Shown here in pieces: positions 40,348 to 47,757 of a DNA stretch of 49,077 nucleotides. A program made the position numbers and the translations under genes. The DNA lies in IMG/VR virus record IMGVR_UViG_3300032323_003252, positions 1 through 49,077 of that record; one strand, 5' to 3'. How positions within the stretch are numbered: the stretch's first letter is position 1; each line of letters starts with the position of its first letter. Under the pieces are notes generated by a model. That model saw nothing but the letters and a program-made list of their open reading frames with translations. It was not told the DNA's origin and ran no database searches. The stretch comes from a virus.

Positions 40348-40753
40348 CTTCTAATATTACTTTTTGACCGAATTGCTCGGATAGTTGGTTTTCTACTTGG
40401 TTTTTAAATGTTACTTTAACTTGGTCTTGTTTTTCTTTTTCAAAAACTTTAGTCAAGTCGTCTATCATAAATATTAACTTAATTTTCTTCTTCTTCTTTT
40501 TCTTACCAGTTTGTTGATCTTGAAAATCAAATCCTGAAGGAAAACCAATAGTTAATAATATAGCATGGTCCCAAAGTACTTCGTATGGTGGACCAGGTAC
40601 ATCTACTCCAAATTCAGCTTTTATATATTTGGAATAATATTCATCAGCATAAAAAGTATCCCAATTATAATTAGCTTCATCCCAGTTAATTTGTTCTACC
40701 TGACCTACTATAAAAGTGTCAATAGATTTATTAACTGTAGTTTTTTCTCCCAT
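40325..40753 (-). CDS. Hypothetical virion-associated protein, 142 residues
   Basis: Unrecognised. Features are FIVGQVEQINWDEANYNWDTFYADEYYSKYIKAEFG, then a hydrophobic strand WDHAILLTIGFPSGFDF. A run of seven lysines (residues about 83-89) follows, and an amphipathic helix ends in LEDVQIIHR. The lysine run is coded by mixed AAG/AAA, so it is not a simple slippery A-run. It overlaps the next gene, suggesting coupled translation. It is preceded by an ATATTTAT element and a terminator. Confidence 0.75.
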   Translation of the reverse strand: MGEKTTVNKSIDTFIVGQVEQINWDEANYNWDTFYADEYYSKYIKAEFGVDVPGPPYEVLWDHAILLTIGFPSGFDFQDQQTGKKKKKKKIKLIFMIDDLTKVFEKEKQDQVKVTFKNQVENQLSEQFGQKVILEDVQIIHR

Positions 40754-40755
40754 TT

Positions 40756-40767
40756 ATAATAAATATT
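40756..40767 (-). promoter_or_regulatory. ATATTTAT element before the 142-residue gene
   Basis: The coding strand reads AATATTTATTAT, 2 bases before the ATG and immediately downstream of a terminator. Confidence 0.5.
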
Positions 40768-40770
40768 AAA

Positions 40771-40799
40771 TAAAAAAGCACCCCATTTAGAGGTGCTTT
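40771..40799 (-). terminator. Rho-independent terminator after the 87-residue coiled-coil gene
   Basis: An 8-bp stem AAAGCACC/GGTGCTTT, followed by TTTATTT on the minus strand. It is followed within 4 bases by an ATATTTAT element, so transcription appears to end and restart here. Confidence 0.9.
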
Positions 40800-40818
40800 G
40801 ATATTTGATTAGTTAAAA

Positions 40819-41082
40819 TTAGGCGTTAACGGATGGAAAAGGAATAAAAATACCTTTTTCAATATCAATTTGCCCCTCACCATACTTGGATTGGATTTCT
40901 TGTGCAAAAGAATTTTGTTCTTCATTCATAGAAGCAATATCTTGTTTGATATTGTCTTTTGCTAATTGCAAATTAAGCACTTGTAACTCTAGTTGACCTA
41001 AATAGGTAACTAATTCATTGTTTTTTTGTTGAAAACTTTTTACTTTTTCAACTTCTTCGATAGTTAATGTAACTGGTTCCAT
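40819..41082 (-). CDS. Small coiled-coil protein, 87 residues
   Basis: It begins MEPVTLTIEEVEKVKSFQQK and continues as a long heptad-like helix pair (NNELVTYLGQLELQVLNLQLAKDNIKQDIASMNEEQNSFAQEIQSKYG), ending GIFIPFPSVNA. The layout resembles prefoldin-like or small chaperone coiled coils seen in phage genomes. The start at 41082 is chosen because the longer in-frame reading would overlap the upstream gene by over 80 bases. It could assist fibre assembly; not proven. Confidence 0.75.
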   Translation of the reverse strand: MEPVTLTIEEVEKVKSFQQKNNELVTYLGQLELQVLNLQLAKDNIKQDIASMNEEQNSFAQEIQSKYGEGQIDIEKGIFIPFPSVNA

Positions 41083-41101
41083 ATATTTTATAACGTTATT
41101 T

Positions 41102-41428
41102 TTATTCGGTTGGGATTTCGGTAATATTAAATGTAGTTCCTGGAGACATAGTCTCCAATGATCCTGTAATTTGTTCTGTAACAAACAATAAATATTTATT
41201 TACTACATTAGAAGCATTATTATCAATAGAGGCAGAAGTATTATTTACATAAAAAGGAAAGCAATTTAAATATCCTGAACCTGAGGAATATGCTTCTTGT
41301 GAGGAATACATAAAACAATCTACTGGTGTATTTTGTCCTGAAACGGGTAAATGTGTTACAATTCTAAAATAAGGATTTGTATATGTTGCAAAATTGTAAC
41401 TAAAATTCGATGTTGCTTGAATAGCCAT
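41102..41428 (-). CDS. Hypothetical virion-associated protein, 108 residues
   Basis: A beta-rich protein with no charged core (TSNFSYNFATYTNPYFRIVTHLPVSGQNTPVDCFMYSSQEAYSSGSGYLNCFPFYVNN...), ending TTFNITEIPTE. It looks like a small fibre or decoration protein. It sits between the 201-residue fibre and the coiled-coil protein and has its own ATATTTAT element. Confidence 0.75.
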   Translation of the reverse strand: MAIQATSNFSYNFATYTNPYFRIVTHLPVSGQNTPVDCFMYSSQEAYSSGSGYLNCFPFYVNNTSASIDNNASNVVNKYLLFVTEQITGSLETMSPGTTFNITEIPTE

Positions 41429-41431
41429 ATG

Positions 41432-41441
41432 TTATAAATAT
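41432..41441 (-). promoter_or_regulatory. ATATTTAT element before the 108-residue gene
   Basis: The coding strand reads ATATTTATAACAT, ending 3 bases before the ATG. Confidence 0.45.
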
Positions 41442-41452
41442 AATTAAATTGA

Positions 41453-42058
41453 TTAGAAAACGTTTACTAAAATACCATTTTGAAAATCTAGGTTTTGTTG
41501 ACCTGGAGGATTACCGACAATAGTAACAATACCTGTATATCCTGGAACTGGGGTAACAGGTGCAGTTGTTATTATATTACCACCAGAATCTACTTCTAAA
41601 TTTGCTACTGATGTTCCTGGAAATGCTCCTGTGCTAGTATATGCAGGTAATGACATTTGTAGAGTATGCATACTCCAGTTAGCAACTTCAGCAGTACTAC
41701 CGGCATTCGTACCTTTTAATATTCTTAATCTGTTTTGATACAGATCAATAAACGAAGCTGAAGTGTAAGTTCCTCCTGGGGCATTAAATCCTATTTGTCC
41801 TCCTTCATTTGAAGTATCACGTGCTCCTAAAGTTAAAGTATTTTCAGATGGACCTAAACTAGATGTTCCTATAGCAGCACTACTTGTAATTAATACTCTT
41901 TGATTTAATGTATTAACAAAAGATGATGTACTAGCAAAAGAAGCTGATGTAAAAGTTCCTGAAAAGGATCCAGTAAATGATCCTGTATATGAAGATGCGG
42001 TTACGTTGGATAAAATAGCCGCAGAACCTGATGTTATTAATTTTTTCCAGTTTGGCAT
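41453..42058 (-). CDS. Short fibre-like protein, 201 residues
   Basis: It opens MPNWKKLITSGSAAILSNV, almost the same start as the 466-residue fibre (MASWKKVIVSGSDAVLNSS). TGS repeats follow (SSYTGSFTGSFSGTFTSASF), then a short unique part (GGQIGFNAPGGTYTSASF) and a C-terminus ending FQNGILVNVF. The shared N-terminus may be an attachment module for a common base. Its leader is 74 bases long and structured, unlike most genes here. Confidence 0.8.
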   Translation of the reverse strand: MPNWKKLITSGSAAILSNVTASSYTGSFTGSFSGTFTSASFASTSSFVNTLNQRVLITSSAAIGTSSLGPSENTLTLGARDTSNEGGQIGFNAPGGTYTSASFIDLYQNRLRILKGTNAGSTAEVANWSMHTLQMSLPAYTSTGAFPGTSVANLEVDSGGNIITTAPVTPVPGYTGIVTIVGNPPGQQNLDFQNGILVNVF

Positions 42059-42132
42059 GTTTTTTATTATGGTTGGTTACAACAATTGTGTTGCCCACTT
42101 CCCTTTCGGGCCAATAATATTAATAATAAATA
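42059..42132 (-). other. Structured leader of the 201-residue fibre gene
   Basis: This 74-base gap contains an unusually G+C-rich patch. On the minus strand CCCGAAAGGG and the wider GCCC...GGGC can pair in alternative ways, and CAACA/TGTTG forms a further small stem. An ATATTTAT element lies at its upstream end. No open frame is seen. Confidence 0.45.
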
Positions 42133-42134
42133 TT
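42124..42134 (-). promoter_or_regulatory. ATATTTAT element at the head of the structured leader
   Basis: The coding strand reads AATATTTATTA and overlaps the upstream stop codon. It is about 65 bases from the fibre ATG, far more than the other copies. Confidence 0.4.
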
Positions 42135-42372
42135 AATCAGTAAATGGAGGTGTATCAACAAATCCTACAAACTCATTAATATTAGAATAATATTTTAAAT
42201 TATTCAAAATATCGTTATCGCTCATAGTACTTTGCATTACTGATTTTGTTTCAACAATTTCTCCTCTATCGTTTTTGTATTGCCATAAAACATATGTTGG
42301 AACGCGATATGGATCAAAATCGTTTATGTATTTATTTAAATAATCTTCTGCTGTTGTTATTAAATTGCTCAT
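42133..42372 (-). CDS. Hypothetical protein, 79 residues
   Basis: A small soluble protein (LITTAEDYLNKYINDFDPYRVPTYVLWQYKNDRGEIVETKSVMQSTMSDNDILNNLKYYSNINEFVGFV), unrecognised. It is one of three consecutive small genes between fibres. Its own ATATTTAT element suggests it is expressed with the structural genes. Confidence 0.75.
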   Translation of the reverse strand: MSNLITTAEDYLNKYINDFDPYRVPTYVLWQYKNDRGEIVETKSVMQSTMSDNDILNNLKYYSNINEFVGFVDTPPFTD

Positions 42373-42374
42373 AA

Positions 42375-42385
42375 TTATAAATATT
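42375..42385 (-). promoter_or_regulatory. ATATTTAT element before the 79-residue gene at 42.1 kb
   Basis: The coding strand reads AATATTTATAATT, 2 bases before the ATG. It overlaps the stop of the upstream gene. Confidence 0.45.
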
Positions 42386-42638
42386 AAGAAGATGTTCTTG
42401 AAGTTTTTTTAGCTTCTTTTGCTAATAATGCTTCTAATTGTTTTTGTTTTTCTTGTTCAGCTTGAATACGCTCTTGTTCTTGCATTTGAATATTCATTTG
42501 TATTTGAAATAGAGCTTCATCACATTTATCTTGCATACCAGCTACTAATTTAGCTGATTTACCAGAAATTGTAATTAAATCTAGTGATTGACGAAGTAAT
42601 GATATTTCGTCAATTGAAAATTCTAAAGGATATTGCAT
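42384..42638 (-). CDS. Hypothetical helical protein, 84 residues
   Basis: It begins MQYPLEFSIDEISLLRQSLDLITISGKSAKLVAGMQDKCDEALF and ends in a Gln/Glu/Lys-rich coiled coil (QMNIQMQEQERIQAEQEKQKQLEALLAKEAKK). Likely an oligomeric assembly or chaperone protein for the fibres; function not identified. Confidence 0.75.
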   Translation of the reverse strand: MQYPLEFSIDEISLLRQSLDLITISGKSAKLVAGMQDKCDEALFQIQMNIQMQEQERIQAEQEKQKQLEALLAKEAKKTSRTSS

Positions 42639-42647
42639 AATAACTTA

Positions 42648-42851
42648 TTATTTATCCAAAGATAAATACTGATTTTGCAATTTCAAAACTAAATTATAAA
42701 GAAGTTCAATATGTTCTCCTTGAAAAGAAGATTGCTTAATTAAATTGATAATCAAAGCAATCTCTTCTTTAGTTAAATTGTTTACATCAGAACTTATATT
42801 AATTGGTTCTGTTGATGTTGTACCAGCAGAAGTATTACTAAAAAAACCCAT
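42648..42851 (-). CDS. Hypothetical small protein, 67 residues
   Basis: A Ser/Thr-rich start (MGFFSNTSAGTTSTEPINISS) is followed by two amphipathic helices (LTKEEIALIINLIKQSSFQGEHIELLYNLVLKLQNQYLSL). Small helical proteins of this type are common among phage structural genes. Function unknown. Confidence 0.7.
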   Translation of the reverse strand: MGFFSNTSAGTTSTEPINISSDVNNLTKEEIALIINLIKQSSFQGEHIELLYNLVLKLQNQYLSLDK

Positions 42852-42861
42852 AATTTAATTA

Positions 42862-44262
42862 TTAAGAATAAATGAATATATCTCCTGTATTTGAATCAAC
42901 ATGCATATTACCAAATCCATAAGTAGCGCCACCCCATGTTGGTGTTGGAGATGGTGCTCCTGCAGATTGTGAAACAGCTACCATATAAGAATCATGAGTT
43001 ACAGTAGTTGCTGTACCTGATACGTTAAAAGCAATACCCCATCTACCATATGTACCTGAAAGGGCTTCTAAATAGAAAGCCGAACCTACACCTGATGCAC
43101 TATAAGCAGCAACAATACCTGAGTCTGCTAATGTTGAAGATCCACTATTTAATAATATAAATTGGTCCTTAACATAAACGTTAGTACTGTTAATAAAGGA
43201 TGCTGTACCATTTACTCTTAAATCACCACCAACTGTTAAATTGTTTGTTATATTAGCACTATCTAAAGTAGCAGTTCCTGTTGAAGTAATTGCATTAAAG
43301 AAACCTATTTGACCTTGAACTGATCCTGGTGTATTTGGAGCACCTGCTGGGCTACCTGCTGTAATATAACCATTTGCTGCTGTAATATTTCCTGTTGTTG
43401 TTGATATATTACCAACAGCAGTAACAGCGTTTCCTGTTAAAGTACCTGAAGCTGAAACATTTGAACTGGTAATATTTGTTGCTGTTAAACTAGTAATACC
43501 AGCAATTGTAGTAGCTGAGCTTCCTAATGGGATAGCTGTTGTACCAACAGTTACAGCACTATTTGCTAAATGACCATTTTGAATACTACCAGAAATAATA
43601 ACAGCAGTAACTGAGGTACCTGCTGTTACTGTAAAATCAATATAAGCACTATCTACGAAATTAGCAGATTTAAAGACTTCATTATCTACTCCATTAATAA
43701 AGTGATTAGAACTAGTATTTAATGATACAGCATCAGCGGCAACTGAAATACCATCTCCAGCACCTACTGCTAAAACACCATTTGTTGATGTTAAACCATT
43801 ACCTGCTGCAAAAGTACCGTATGAACCACTATCAAAAGTAAATACTCCAGTTGAAGAGTTATAAGCTAAATAAGATACTGCTGATACTTTTCCTCTAACA
43901 CCATTTGTAAAATGAGTAGAACCAGTATCTAACAATAAACTTTGAGTTGATAACATAGTAATACCAGAATTGGAACTACCTGTTAATTGATTCATTATGT
44001 TTACAAAACTAATCTTTTGAAGAGCAGCAGCACCTGAAACTACAAATGGTTGATCTGTAATAGAAGTTACTGTTCCTGGGATATTCAAACCAGTAGCTGT
44101 GATACCAGTAATACCAGTACCATCACCAATAAATGAACCTGTAAATGAACCTGATAATTTTGTTGTTGCTTGAGTGGTAGTTATTACTTGATTTGTACCA
44201 ACTGTAGATGAGTTTAATACCGCATCACTACCTGAGACTATGACTTTTTTCCAACTTGCCAT
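42862..44262 (-). CDS. Tail fibre protein, 466 residues
   Basis: A fibre protein with the shared opening MASWKKVIVSGSDAVLNSSTVGTNQV. TGSFIGDGTGITGI follows, then many GNIT/TGS-type beta repeats (TGNAVTAVGNISTTTGNITAANGYITAG). The final part is globular (GIVAAYSASGVGSAFYLEALSGTYGRWGIAFNVSGTATTV...YGFGNMHVDSNTGDIFIYS). The 'INGTASFINSTNVYVKDQFILLNSGSS' segment is typical of marine phage fibres. It lies between three small genes and the 673-residue fibre. Confidence 0.85.
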   Translation of the reverse strand: MASWKKVIVSGSDAVLNSSTVGTNQVITTTQATTKLSGSFTGSFIGDGTGITGITATGLNIPGTVTSITDQPFVVSGAAALQKISFVNIMNQLTGSSNSGITMLSTQSLLLDTGSTHFTNGVRGKVSAVSYLAYNSSTGVFTFDSGSYGTFAAGNGLTSTNGVLAVGAGDGISVAADAVSLNTSSNHFINGVDNEVFKSANFVDSAYIDFTVTAGTSVTAVIISGSIQNGHLANSAVTVGTTAIPLGSSATTIAGITSLTATNITSSNVSASGTLTGNAVTAVGNISTTTGNITAANGYITAGSPAGAPNTPGSVQGQIGFFNAITSTGTATLDSANITNNLTVGGDLRVNGTASFINSTNVYVKDQFILLNSGSSTLADSGIVAAYSASGVGSAFYLEALSGTYGRWGIAFNVSGTATTVTHDSYMVAVSQSAGAPSPTPTWGGATYGFGNMHVDSNTGDIFIYS

Positions 44263-44285
44263 GATTTATTTATATATTATACATA

Positions 44286-46307
44286 TTATGATCCAAAGAA
44301 AAATTCACCAGAAGCCGAATAATATATGCCTCCTGTTATAGGAGTTGGAGTTGTGTAGTAAGCTTCCAATTGCATTACTCCTTCAGTGTTAAATTTAAGC
44401 AACTCTCTAGATGCTGATTGTAGTAAGAAAAAATGAGGATATAAAGGATTTGAACCAATAGCTACTGATGCTGTAATAGAACCTGTTTGTATTCTATCTG
44501 CTAATCCTGATCCTCCTCCACCAGGTAAAGATGAAGTAACAAATAATACATTATTAGCGGTATCAAATAATACTGTACGGACGGTAGGTGAGGGTGTATA
44601 TGGTAATGCTAATCCTGGTAATGCTATTGATGGGGAATTTAATACTATATTATTAGAAGAAGCATTTATATCTCCTACTAAATTAAAAGCACCACTAATA
44701 TTGGTTGAACCTGTAATTGTTTGATTACCTAAAAATATATTTGATCCTGTGGTTGCAAATACACTAGAGGCAGTACCGTTTAATAATCTAGAATTTAAAG
44801 CCCAAGAAGCAGTAGTAGCAAAAGAGGATGTACCTAAAAGTGATCCTGTAAAACTACCAGTAATTGATCCTGTAATTATAGCTAATGTACCTGTAGCTGC
44901 TACTTTAATGGGATAAACTCCGAACTTACCTATATTTACAGTATTATCTGAAAATGCCTCAATAATAGGTAAACCAGCTACTGTATTAACTGAAAATAAA
45001 CTTCCAGTTAAACTATCAGTAATAGAAAATAATTGTCCAGTTGAACCTTGTATATCTACTACAGTAGAACCTGATTTGAAGATATTTAAACTACCTGTTA
45101 ATCCTAAACTACCAGTAATTAAAACACTTTGAGATAAAGGATTAACATAAGAAGCAGTGTCTGCAAATGAAGAACTTTCTTCTTTAATTATTTCATAAGA
45201 GGCAGAATAAGCATAAGAAGCGGTAGTAGCAAATGATGAACTTAGCGCATATGAAGCGCTAATAGCGTTTAGTGTAAACGATGATGATATGGCTTGCGAA
45301 GCCGACGCAGCCCAAGAACTAGTGCCTAATAATGAACCTGTAAATAATCCTACAAATGATCCTGTGAATGATCCTGAGAATGAACCTGTATTACTTAGAA
45401 ATTGATCTACTCTATTTGCTGTTACTATTACAGAAGGAATACCAGGATGCCCGTCTAAAGGTTCTGCAAACAATCTTACATTAGTATCAGGAGATTGCCA
45501 TATGATTTGATAGTAATCATTAGCTGCTGAGTTTACAAACCAGTTCCAAGCTGCTACATTTTTAGCATTGTTGCCTACCAGTGTTACAGTAGTAGCGGTA
45601 TCTGTTAAATCACTTCCATTTTTTCTTAACCAAATTACTATCTCATCTGTTCCACTATCTGTTTTATCTAACTGTGCTGAGAATTGTATGTTATATACCC
45701 CAGCATTTGTTGTTTTAATATAAGTATTGAACGGATTTGTTGATCCTGATATTGATACTCCGTTTGTAATGTCTGTTGTATTAAGAGACATTGAACGAGG
45801 GACATTACCAACGGGGTTCGTTTGAGTAGTTGTATCGTAAAATGATCCATATGAACCGGTTGCTGTATTTCCTGTTCCACCTGATCCACCAGTTGATGTA
45901 ATTGTTACTTGTCCTAAACCATTAGTTGGTGATAAACTAATATTTGCTCCTGCAAGTAATTGAGTCACTCCACCGTTTGCAGCATATGAAGCACTTGTAG
46001 CATTTAATATACTTCCACTCCAATATGAGGCTGTTAAAGCATAAGATGAGGATACAGCATTACTTATACTACCTGAAAAATATGAGGCTGTAGCAGCGTA
46101 AGAAGCAGATAAGGCATATGATGAACTAATACCCGAACCACCCCCACCTGTAATTAATACTGTTAGATCATTAAATTGACCTATGGAAGCGGTTACACCA
46201 GAACCAGTAAAGTTAATTTTATTAACTTGGGTTGTGATTAAACTACCTTGATTTTCTACCTTAACAGGTATTAAACCGGGTTTAGATAGTTTATCGTTAA
46301 TAGCCAT
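44286..46307 (-). CDS. Tail fibre protein, 673 residues
   Basis: It starts MAINDKLSKPGLIPVKVENQGSLITTQVNKINFTGSGVTAS. A collagen-like run of SASYAATASYFSGSI units follows. A globular insert of about 130 residues (VPRSMSLNTTDITNGVSIS...AGVYNIQFSAQLDKTDSGTDEIVIWLRKNG...IPSVIVTANRVDQF) looks like a TNF/C1q-type jelly roll. After it come TGS repeats and a copy of the module shared with the 1016-residue fibre. It ends YYTTPTPITGGIYYSASGEFFFGS. It probably forms a trimeric fibre with a binding head in the middle. Confidence 0.87.
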   Translation of the reverse strand: MAINDKLSKPGLIPVKVENQGSLITTQVNKINFTGSGVTASIGQFNDLTVLITGGGGSGISSSYALSASYAATASYFSGSISNAVSSSYALTASYWSGSILNATSASYAANGGVTQLLAGANISLSPTNGLGQVTITSTGGSGGTGNTATGSYGSFYDTTTQTNPVGNVPRSMSLNTTDITNGVSISGSTNPFNTYIKTTNAGVYNIQFSAQLDKTDSGTDEIVIWLRKNGSDLTDTATTVTLVGNNAKNVAAWNWFVNSAANDYYQIIWQSPDTNVRLFAEPLDGHPGIPSVIVTANRVDQFLSNTGSFSGSFTGSFVGLFTGSLLGTSSWAASASQAISSSFTLNAISASYALSSSFATTASYAYSASYEIIKEESSSFADTASYVNPLSQSVLITGSLGLTGSLNIFKSGSTVVDIQGSTGQLFSITDSLTGSLFSVNTVAGLPIIEAFSDNTVNIGKFGVYPIKVAATGTLAIITGSITGSFTGSLLGTSSFATTASWALNSRLLNGTASSVFATTGSNIFLGNQTITGSTNISGAFNLVGDINASSNNIVLNSPSIALPGLALPYTPSPTVRTVLFDTANNVLFVTSSLPGGGGSGLADRIQTGSITASVAIGSNPLYPHFFLLQSASRELLKFNTEGVMQLEAYYTTPTPITGGIYYSASGEFFFGS
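44829..45077 (-). repeat. Fibre module shared with the 1016-residue fibre (copy 2)
   Basis: Same protein block as 38749-38997 (KSGSTVVDIQGSTG to GSFTGSLLG). The DNA differs at many synonymous positions. A looser third copy (GSLFSVNTAAGLPV) is in the fibre cut by the window edge. Confidence 0.8.
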
Positions 46308-46320
46308 AGACGTTGTTTGT

Positions 46321-46330
46321 CATAAATATT
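46321..46330 (-). promoter_or_regulatory. ATATTTAT element before the 673-residue fibre
   Basis: The coding strand reads AATATTTATG, 13 bases before the ATG. Confidence 0.45.
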
Positions 46331-46344
46331 AAAACAAACACAAT

Positions 46345-47067
46345 TTAATCATAATTAAATCTAAGTTTATAATAATTGTATAAACTAACTATTTCACTAT
46401 TAGATAAAGCTCTATTATATAAAGATACAACTCCCATTTTACCTCTAAACATTTCATCATTACCATCTCCTCCTATTACTATATCTTGAGAATTACCTGT
46501 TGTTGTTAAAGCATCACTTGATACTTGTACTCCATTTAAAAATCCTTGAGAGGAAGAAGCACCAATTCTAGCTACAGTAAAATAATATTTATCTCCTGTA
46601 TAATTAGTATATAAATCAGGTGATGAGTTAAAAGCTGTTGGGGTTTCTATATGTAAATATCTTAAACTAGAACCAGGTCCTGTTTGATTTATTGAAACTG
46701 CTACTCTTTGGTCAGGGTCTTTTTTACTATATAAAGCCATCCACGGTGTATCTCCACTAGCTAATATTTTAGTTTGTAAAGTATGAATTAAAACTACTGT
46801 TTGTTGAGTTAAATTAGTTAATGTTGGAGTATTTGTAATAATAAATTGGGCATTATTTCCTATAGTACCTGCTGAAAAATTAAAATATCCTAATGAATTC
46901 CACTGTGGGGAATTTACATCTGATGTTTTTATAGCATTATGTCCAAATCCTGACAGGTCAAACCATGTATTTCCTGTACCAGGATAGGAATCTCTATCAC
47001 TAGCATCTAATAAAAGAACTAAATTACTTGTAACAGGGAGTAAAAGATTTGAAAATTGTACTGACAT
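46345..47067 (-). CDS. LamG/concanavalin-like adhesion protein (paralogue 3)
   Basis: A 240-residue LamG protein: VTSNLVLLLDASDRDSYPGTGNTWFDLSGFGHNAIKTSDV, LTQQTVVLIHTLQTK, a central KDPDQRVAVSINQTG, then IVIGGDGNDEMFRGKMGVVSLYNRALSNSEIVSLYNYYKLRFNYD. The ending is RFNYD instead of RFGL/RFGI, so it is the most divergent of the six at its C-terminus. Its start region lacks the motif 'NGPTF' present in most of the others. Sugar binding is inferred from the fold. Confidence 0.87.
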   Translation of the reverse strand: MSVQFSNLLLPVTSNLVLLLDASDRDSYPGTGNTWFDLSGFGHNAIKTSDVNSPQWNSLGYFNFSAGTIGNNAQFIITNTPTLTNLTQQTVVLIHTLQTKILASGDTPWMALYSKKDPDQRVAVSINQTGPGSSLRYLHIETPTAFNSSPDLYTNYTGDKYYFTVARIGASSSQGFLNGVQVSSDALTTTGNSQDIVIGGDGNDEMFRGKMGVVSLYNRALSNSEIVSLYNYYKLRFNYD

Positions 47068-47073
47068 AATTAT

Positions 47074-47754
47074 TTATATTCCAAACCTCCATCGGTTTGC
47101 ATTAAAGTTTTGTGTTATTTCTGCTTGAGTAAGTGCTCTATTATATAATCTATAAATAGCTTGATATCCTATAAAAAAACCAGCACCACCATAACCAACC
47201 CCTAAATTTATATTAGTAGTTCCTATATAAGACTGTATTGTACCTGATCCTTGTAATACAGCATTTTTATATATTTGGCAAGCACCGTTAGATACATTAT
47301 AAGTATAAACAATTTGATACCAGTTATCTAAAGCTACAGTACCTGCTTGAAAATCATATGATGGAGGACTACCATAATGACCTTGATATATAGTTCCATC
47401 TCGAAACATTAAATGTAAACCTTGTCTTATAGAAGCACCTCCATCACCAAATATTCCTCTATCTCCTACTAAACTTTGAGAAGGATAAACCCAAGCTTCT
47501 GCTGTATAACTTGCATCATACATTCCTAAACCAGTAGCATTTTTATTTAAACTTATAAATCCACCACCTCCATAAACAAAATAATTATTTAAATTCCAAC
47601 TAACTGTACTTCCAAAAGTTCCTGTTGTTGTTAAATCTACAGCATTATATACTGTAGTTCCTAATCTAGGGTAAGATGTAGTATCTATAGCATCTATAGA
47701 AAATGTTAAACCATTATCTACAATTAGTGGTGGTCCTCCTGAAATTCTTCCCAT
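47074..47754 (-). CDS. LamG/concanavalin-like adhesion protein (paralogue 2)
   Basis: A 226-residue LamG protein: DNGLTFSIDAIDTTSYPRLGTTVYNAVDLTTTGTF, YTAEAWVYPSQSLVGDRGIFG, DNWYQIVYTYNVSNGACQIYKNAVLQGSG, GVGYGGAGFFIGYQAIYRLYNRALTQAEITQNFNANRWRFGI. The first third is divergent, but the WxYPS strand, the WYQIVYTY strand and the final helix are typical. The paralogues on both sides follow after 3-6 bases. Confidence 0.88.
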   Translation of the reverse strand: MGRISGGPPLIVDNGLTFSIDAIDTTSYPRLGTTVYNAVDLTTTGTFGSTVSWNLNNYFVYGGGGFISLNKNATGLGMYDASYTAEAWVYPSQSLVGDRGIFGDGGASIRQGLHLMFRDGTIYQGHYGSPPSYDFQAGTVALDNWYQIVYTYNVSNGACQIYKNAVLQGSGTIQSYIGTTNINLGVGYGGAGFFIGYQAIYRLYNRALTQAEITQNFNANRWRFGI

Positions 47755-47757
47755 AAT

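Noticed and set aside
40485-40512. Lysine run in the 142-residue protein as a second frameshift site
   Set aside because: The codons are mostly AAG, giving no long A-run, and no overlapping conserved frame continues from it.
36712-46307. Repetitive DNA in fibre genes as a CRISPR array or tandem satellite
   Set aside because: The repeats are Thr-Gly-Ser coding motifs of varying spacing with synonymous differences; there are no regular spacers.
268-46330. Calling the repeated element classical T4 late promoters for plus-strand transcription
   Set aside because: The TATAAATA orientation is on the plus strand, where there are no genes, while positions track minus-strand start codons; kept as an undefined element instead.
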